Positions 61,341 to 64,000 of a stretch of DNA of 64,000 nt are shown here, piece by piece. Under the pieces are notes generated by a model, which saw only the letters and a program-made list of their open reading frames with translations, made no database searches and was not told the origin of the DNA. A program made the position numbers and the translations under genes. Positions within the stretch are counted from its first letter, which is position 1. The number at the start of each line of letters is the position of its first letter. The stretch is from Salipiger mangrovisoli (GTDB lineage Bacteria; Pseudomonadota; Alphaproteobacteria; Rhodobacterales; Rhodobacteraceae): NCBI RefSeq assembly GCF_015223355.1, contig NZ_JADFFK010000007.1, positions 186,001-250,000 on the forward strand, written 5' to 3'.

Positions 61341-64000
61341 ATGCCCGGACCTGCTGACCGACCCGCAGCCGCAGCCCTGCGCCCCGTCGCGCTGCGCTGC
61401 GAGTTGCAGGAGGAGCCTCGGGGTCTCAACGATCTCGCGCCCCGCCTGAGCTGGGGATGCGAGGGCGACGCCGAGCTGGCCGCGAGCCGGGTGGTGGTTG
61501 GTCTCGATCACGATGCTATAGGATCGGGGCAGGGTGATCTCTGGGACAGCCGCTGGCTCTCCGGCAGCCCGTCGCCGCTGCGCTACGCGGGTGCCGCCTT
61601 GCCGCGCGATGCGCGCCTGTGGTGGGCCGTCGGCCTGCGCGACGCGCAGGGCGCCGAGACATGGTCGAACCCCGCGCCGATCTTCACCGGCCTCGATCCC
61701 TCGGATTGGGATGCGCAGTGGATCGCCCGCTACTTCGTCCTGCCTGCCGGGCGCGAAGTGCCGCAGGACAGCGCCTATGACAACCGCTTCCAGGCCCGCC
61801 CTGCCGATTACCTGCGCCGAACATTCGACCTGCCAGAGGCGCCGGTGCGGGCCTTTGCCTATGTCACCGCGCTGGGTCTCTACGAGCTGCACCTCAACGG
61901 CGCGCGGATTGGCGAGGACGTCATGGCTCCGGGCTGGACCGACTACCACAGGCGCACCGAATATACCGTGCATGACGTCACCGCGCATCTGAACGCAGGC
62001 CCGAACGCCCTCGGCGCGATCCTCGGCGAAGGCTGGTATTCGGGCCGCATCGGCCACAACCAGCGCCGCGCGGGCAACCATTACGGCGGCCGCCCGGCCT
62101 TCCTGTGCCAGCTGCACCTCGAATACGCGGGCGGGCGGACCCAGCGCATCGTCACCGACGCGCAGTGGCGCACCAGGCAGGGGCCGGTCTGCTACTCGGA
62201 CTTCCTCGCGGGCGAGATGTACGACGCGCGGCGCGAGATGCCCGGCTGGGATACGCCAGCCTTCGAAGAGGTGAACTGGCAGCCGGTCGAGGTCTTCACC
62301 CCCGATCCCCGCGCGCCGGAGCTCGACGCCGCCCGCGCACCGCTGGCCCGCGAGGTCGCCGCGCTGGAGCCGCGAGGTGAGACCCTTGCGGCGGATGGCG
62401 AGCGTGTTTTCGACTTCGGCCAGAACCTGGCGGGCTACGTGACGCTCGAAGTCGAGGCCCCCGAGGGCACCGAGATCCGCCTGCGCCACGCCGAACGGCT
62501 GGACGAGTCGGGCGCGCTCTACACCGCCAACCTGCGCTTCGCGGTCAGCGAGGACATCTACATCTGCAAGGGCGGCGGGCCAGAGACCTTCACGCCGCGC
62601 TTCACCTTCCACGGTTTCCAATATGTCGGCCTCAGCGCCAACGGGCCGGTCGGGGCCCTGAGCCTCAAGGCGGTGGCGATCCAGTCCGACCTGCCGCAGA
62701 CGGGCGCCATCGAGACCGGCCACCCGATGCTCAACAAGTTGATCTCCAACATCTTCTGGAGTCAGCGCGGCAACTTCCTTGCGGTGCCGACCGACTGCCC
62801 GCAGCGCGACGAGCGGTATGGCTGGTCTGCCGACGCACAGGTGTTCTGGCGCACGGCGGGATACTTCATGGATGTCAGCGCCTTCACCGAGAAGTGGCTT
62901 CAGGACATGGTTGATGGCCAGTCCGCCGAAGGCGTCTTCCCCGATGTCGCGCCCACCAAGCCGCTCAACCCCTACCGCCTGACGCCGCAACCCGGCGCCC
63001 CCGCGTGGGGCGACGCACCGGTCATCCTGTGCCGCGATCACTGGATGCGCTACGGCGATGCCGGGCTGCTGCGCCGCATGTGGGGCCCGCTGGTGGCCTG
63101 GATGGACTACATCGAACGCGAGAACCCGGATGGCATCCGCGAGCGCGCGGTGCACAACAACTACGGCGACTGGCTGTCGATCGGCCCGGTCACCGACCGG
63201 GCGCTGGTGGCGACGGCCTACTGGATCCATATGGCCGATATCATGGGCGCATTGGCCGCGGTGCTCGGCGAGTCCGAGGCGCGCTGGACCGCGCTGGCAG
63301 TGCGGCTGCGCCGTGCGTTTCTCGGGCGCTTCTGGCAAGAGGGCCGCCTTCGCGGCGATACCCAGACAGCCTACCTGCTGGCGCTGGACTTCGCTCTGCT
63401 CCCCGAGGCGATGCGCCCGCAGGCAGCGGAACGGCTCGGGGCCTTGTTCGAGGCGTCGGATGGCCACCTGCAGACCGGCTTTCTTGGCGTGCGGCACCTT
63501 GCGCCGGTGGTTTGCGACTGGCTCGGGCCGGAGCGGGCGGTCGATCTGCTGCTCAAGGAGACCTACCCCTCGTGGGGGTTCTCGATCCGCCACGGCGCGA
63601 CGACGATCTGGGAGCGCTGGGACGGCTGGACGCCGGAGCAGGGCTTCCAGTCCACCGCGATGAACTCCTTCAATCACTACGCCTATGGCGCGGTCGGGGA
63701 ATGGATCTGGGCGCGGCTGGCGGGCATCGACTGGAGCGCGGCGGGTCCGGGATTCCGCGTTCTTGCCATGCGCCCGGTGTTCGACCGGCGCATCGGTCAC
63801 GTCACGGCGCGCTACGAGGCGGCCTCGGGACCGGTGGCGAGCGCCTGGCACTTCGAGGGCGAGGCGGTGGTTTGGAAGGTGACGCTGCCCCCCGGCACCC
63901 GCGCCGAGGTCGCCTTGCCCGACGGGTGGCATTGCGACGGGCAGCGGTGTTTCGCGCTGCCGGCAGGCGCGCATGTCCTGAGCCTGAGCCTGAGCCGCAG
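61341..64000 (+). CDS. alpha-L-rhamnosidase (GH78), 3' end outside window
   Basis: At least 886 residues, open to the window end. The N-terminal beta-sandwich domains (ENLAPRLSW-like NDLAPRLSW, LWWAVGLRDAQG) are followed by the Bac_rhamnosid domain. The (alpha/alpha)6 catalytic barrel begins near residue 460, with the hallmark TDCPQRDERYGWSADAQVFW, which holds the general acid region. It releases L-rhamnose from glycosides. No signal peptide is seen, so it probably works on imported short glycosides. It appears co-transcribed with the aldolase and GntR genes, so rhamnose-containing uronides are plausible substrates. Confidence 0.9.
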   Translation, partial: MPGPADRPAAAALRPVALRCELQEEPRGLNDLAPRLSWGCEGDAELAASRVVVGLDHDAIGSGQGDLWDSRWLSGSPSPLRYAGAALPRDARLWWAVGLRDAQGAETWSNPAPIFTGLDPSDWDAQWIARYFVLPAGREVPQDSAYDNRFQARPADYLRRTFDLPEAPVRAFAYVTALGLYELHLNGARIGEDVMAPGWTDYHRRTEYTVHDVTAHLNAGPNALGAILGEGWYSGRIGHNQRRAGNHYGGRPAFLCQLHLEYAGGRTQRIVTDAQWRTRQGPVCYSDFLAGEMYDARREMPGWDTPAFEEVNWQPVEVFTPDPRAPELDAARAPLAREVAALEPRGETLAADGERVFDFGQNLAGYVTLEVEAPEGTEIRLRHAERLDESGALYTANLRFAVSEDIYICKGGGPETFTPRFTFHGFQYVGLSANGPVGALSLKAVAIQSDLPQTGAIETGHPMLNKLISNIFWSQRGNFLAVPTDCPQRDERYGWSADAQVFWRTAGYFMDVSAFTEKWLQDMVDGQSAEGVFPDVAPTKPLNPYRLTPQPGAPAWGDAPVILCRDHWMRYGDAGLLRRMWGPLVAWMDYIERENPDGIRERAVHNNYGDWLSIGPVTDRALVATAYWIHMADIMGALAAVLGESEARWTALAVRLRRAFLGRFWQEGRLRGDTQTAYLLALDFALLPEAMRPQAAERLGALFEASDGHLQTGFLGVRHLAPVVCDWLGPERAVDLLLKETYPSWGFSIRHGATTIWERWDGWTPEQGFQSTAMNSFNHYAYGAVGEWIWARLAGIDWSAAGPGFRVLAMRPVFDRRIGHVTARYEAASGPVASAWHFEGEAVVWKVTLPPGTRAEVALPDGWHCDGQRCFALPAGAHVLSLSLSR

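Noticed and set aside
61134-63974. A 946-residue open frame on the minus strand
   Set aside because: It lies opposite the alpha-L-rhamnosidase, whose plus-strand product has clear GH78 motifs. The antisense product is Arg/His/Gly-rich with no recognisable domain, a GC-rich shadow.

Overview
The window is 64 kb of high-GC alphaproteobacterial chromosome. Gene content and style (hemE/hemC, glyQ with a small membrane protein, several TRAP transporters, DUF3604/PPIase/HupE operon, dense ATGA-overlapped sugar operons) fit a Rhodobacteraceae/Roseobacter-group bacterium. This is a judgement from family knowledge, not a database search. I see no rRNA, tRNA, insertion sequence, phage or CRISPR array. 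Many long antisense reading frames are present, but they are shadows caused by the GC-rich codon use.

Region by region. 1-5273: tail of a GMC oxidoreductase, a Dabb protein, a LacI regulator, a Gfo/Idh/MocA dehydrogenase and a fumarate-reductase-like flavoprotein, probably a carbohydrate catabolic cluster. 5487-10006: HupE/UreJ, parvulin PPIase and DUF3604 operon divergent from a Crp/Fnr regulator. 10372-20403: mostly core genes (ABC-2 exporter, DMT permease, hemE/hemC, glyQ and a small membrane protein), a trypsin-fold protein that has lost its catalytic triad, and a sorbosone-dehydrogenase-like protein. 20589-27535: TRAP transporter, OsmC protein, ilvC, two Lrp regulators and a class V aminotransferase. 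27876-30909: an unusual winged-helix/helical-repeat regulator facing a POTRA-less TpsB-like outer-membrane barrel.

30922-42062 is a sugar-acid regulon. It holds a full sugar ABC transporter, an L-fuconate-dehydratase-like enzyme, a MaoC hydratase, a Gfo/Idh/MocA dehydrogenase, an IclR regulator, a lactonase-like amidohydrolase, a solute-binding protein without a signal peptide, and a CaiB/BaiF CoA-transferase. The motif ATTC-N6-GAAT recurs at the three control regions, twice as pairs exactly 19 bp apart, and is the likely IclR operator.

42641-54851 is the most interesting part. A truncated haemoglobin, a class III cyclase with altered catalytic residues, a PAS hybrid histidine kinase, an OmpR-type response regulator, a second globin, a 43-residue membrane peptide and a cysteine synthase-glutaredoxin fusion lie head to tail. 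Nearby are OsmC, two flavoproteins, TetR, rhodanese and YgjV-like genes. Several of these promoters share a three-part element, GAAAY-N4-GAAAC-N28-GAAAC (N18 in one case), which defines a candidate regulon tied to gas, redox or sulfur sensing.

54864-64000: an MFS permease, then a second TRAP operon divergent from a DapA-family aldolase, a GntR regulator and an alpha-L-rhamnosidase (GH78) that runs off the end of the window. This is probably a deoxysugar or uronate uptake and breakdown locus.
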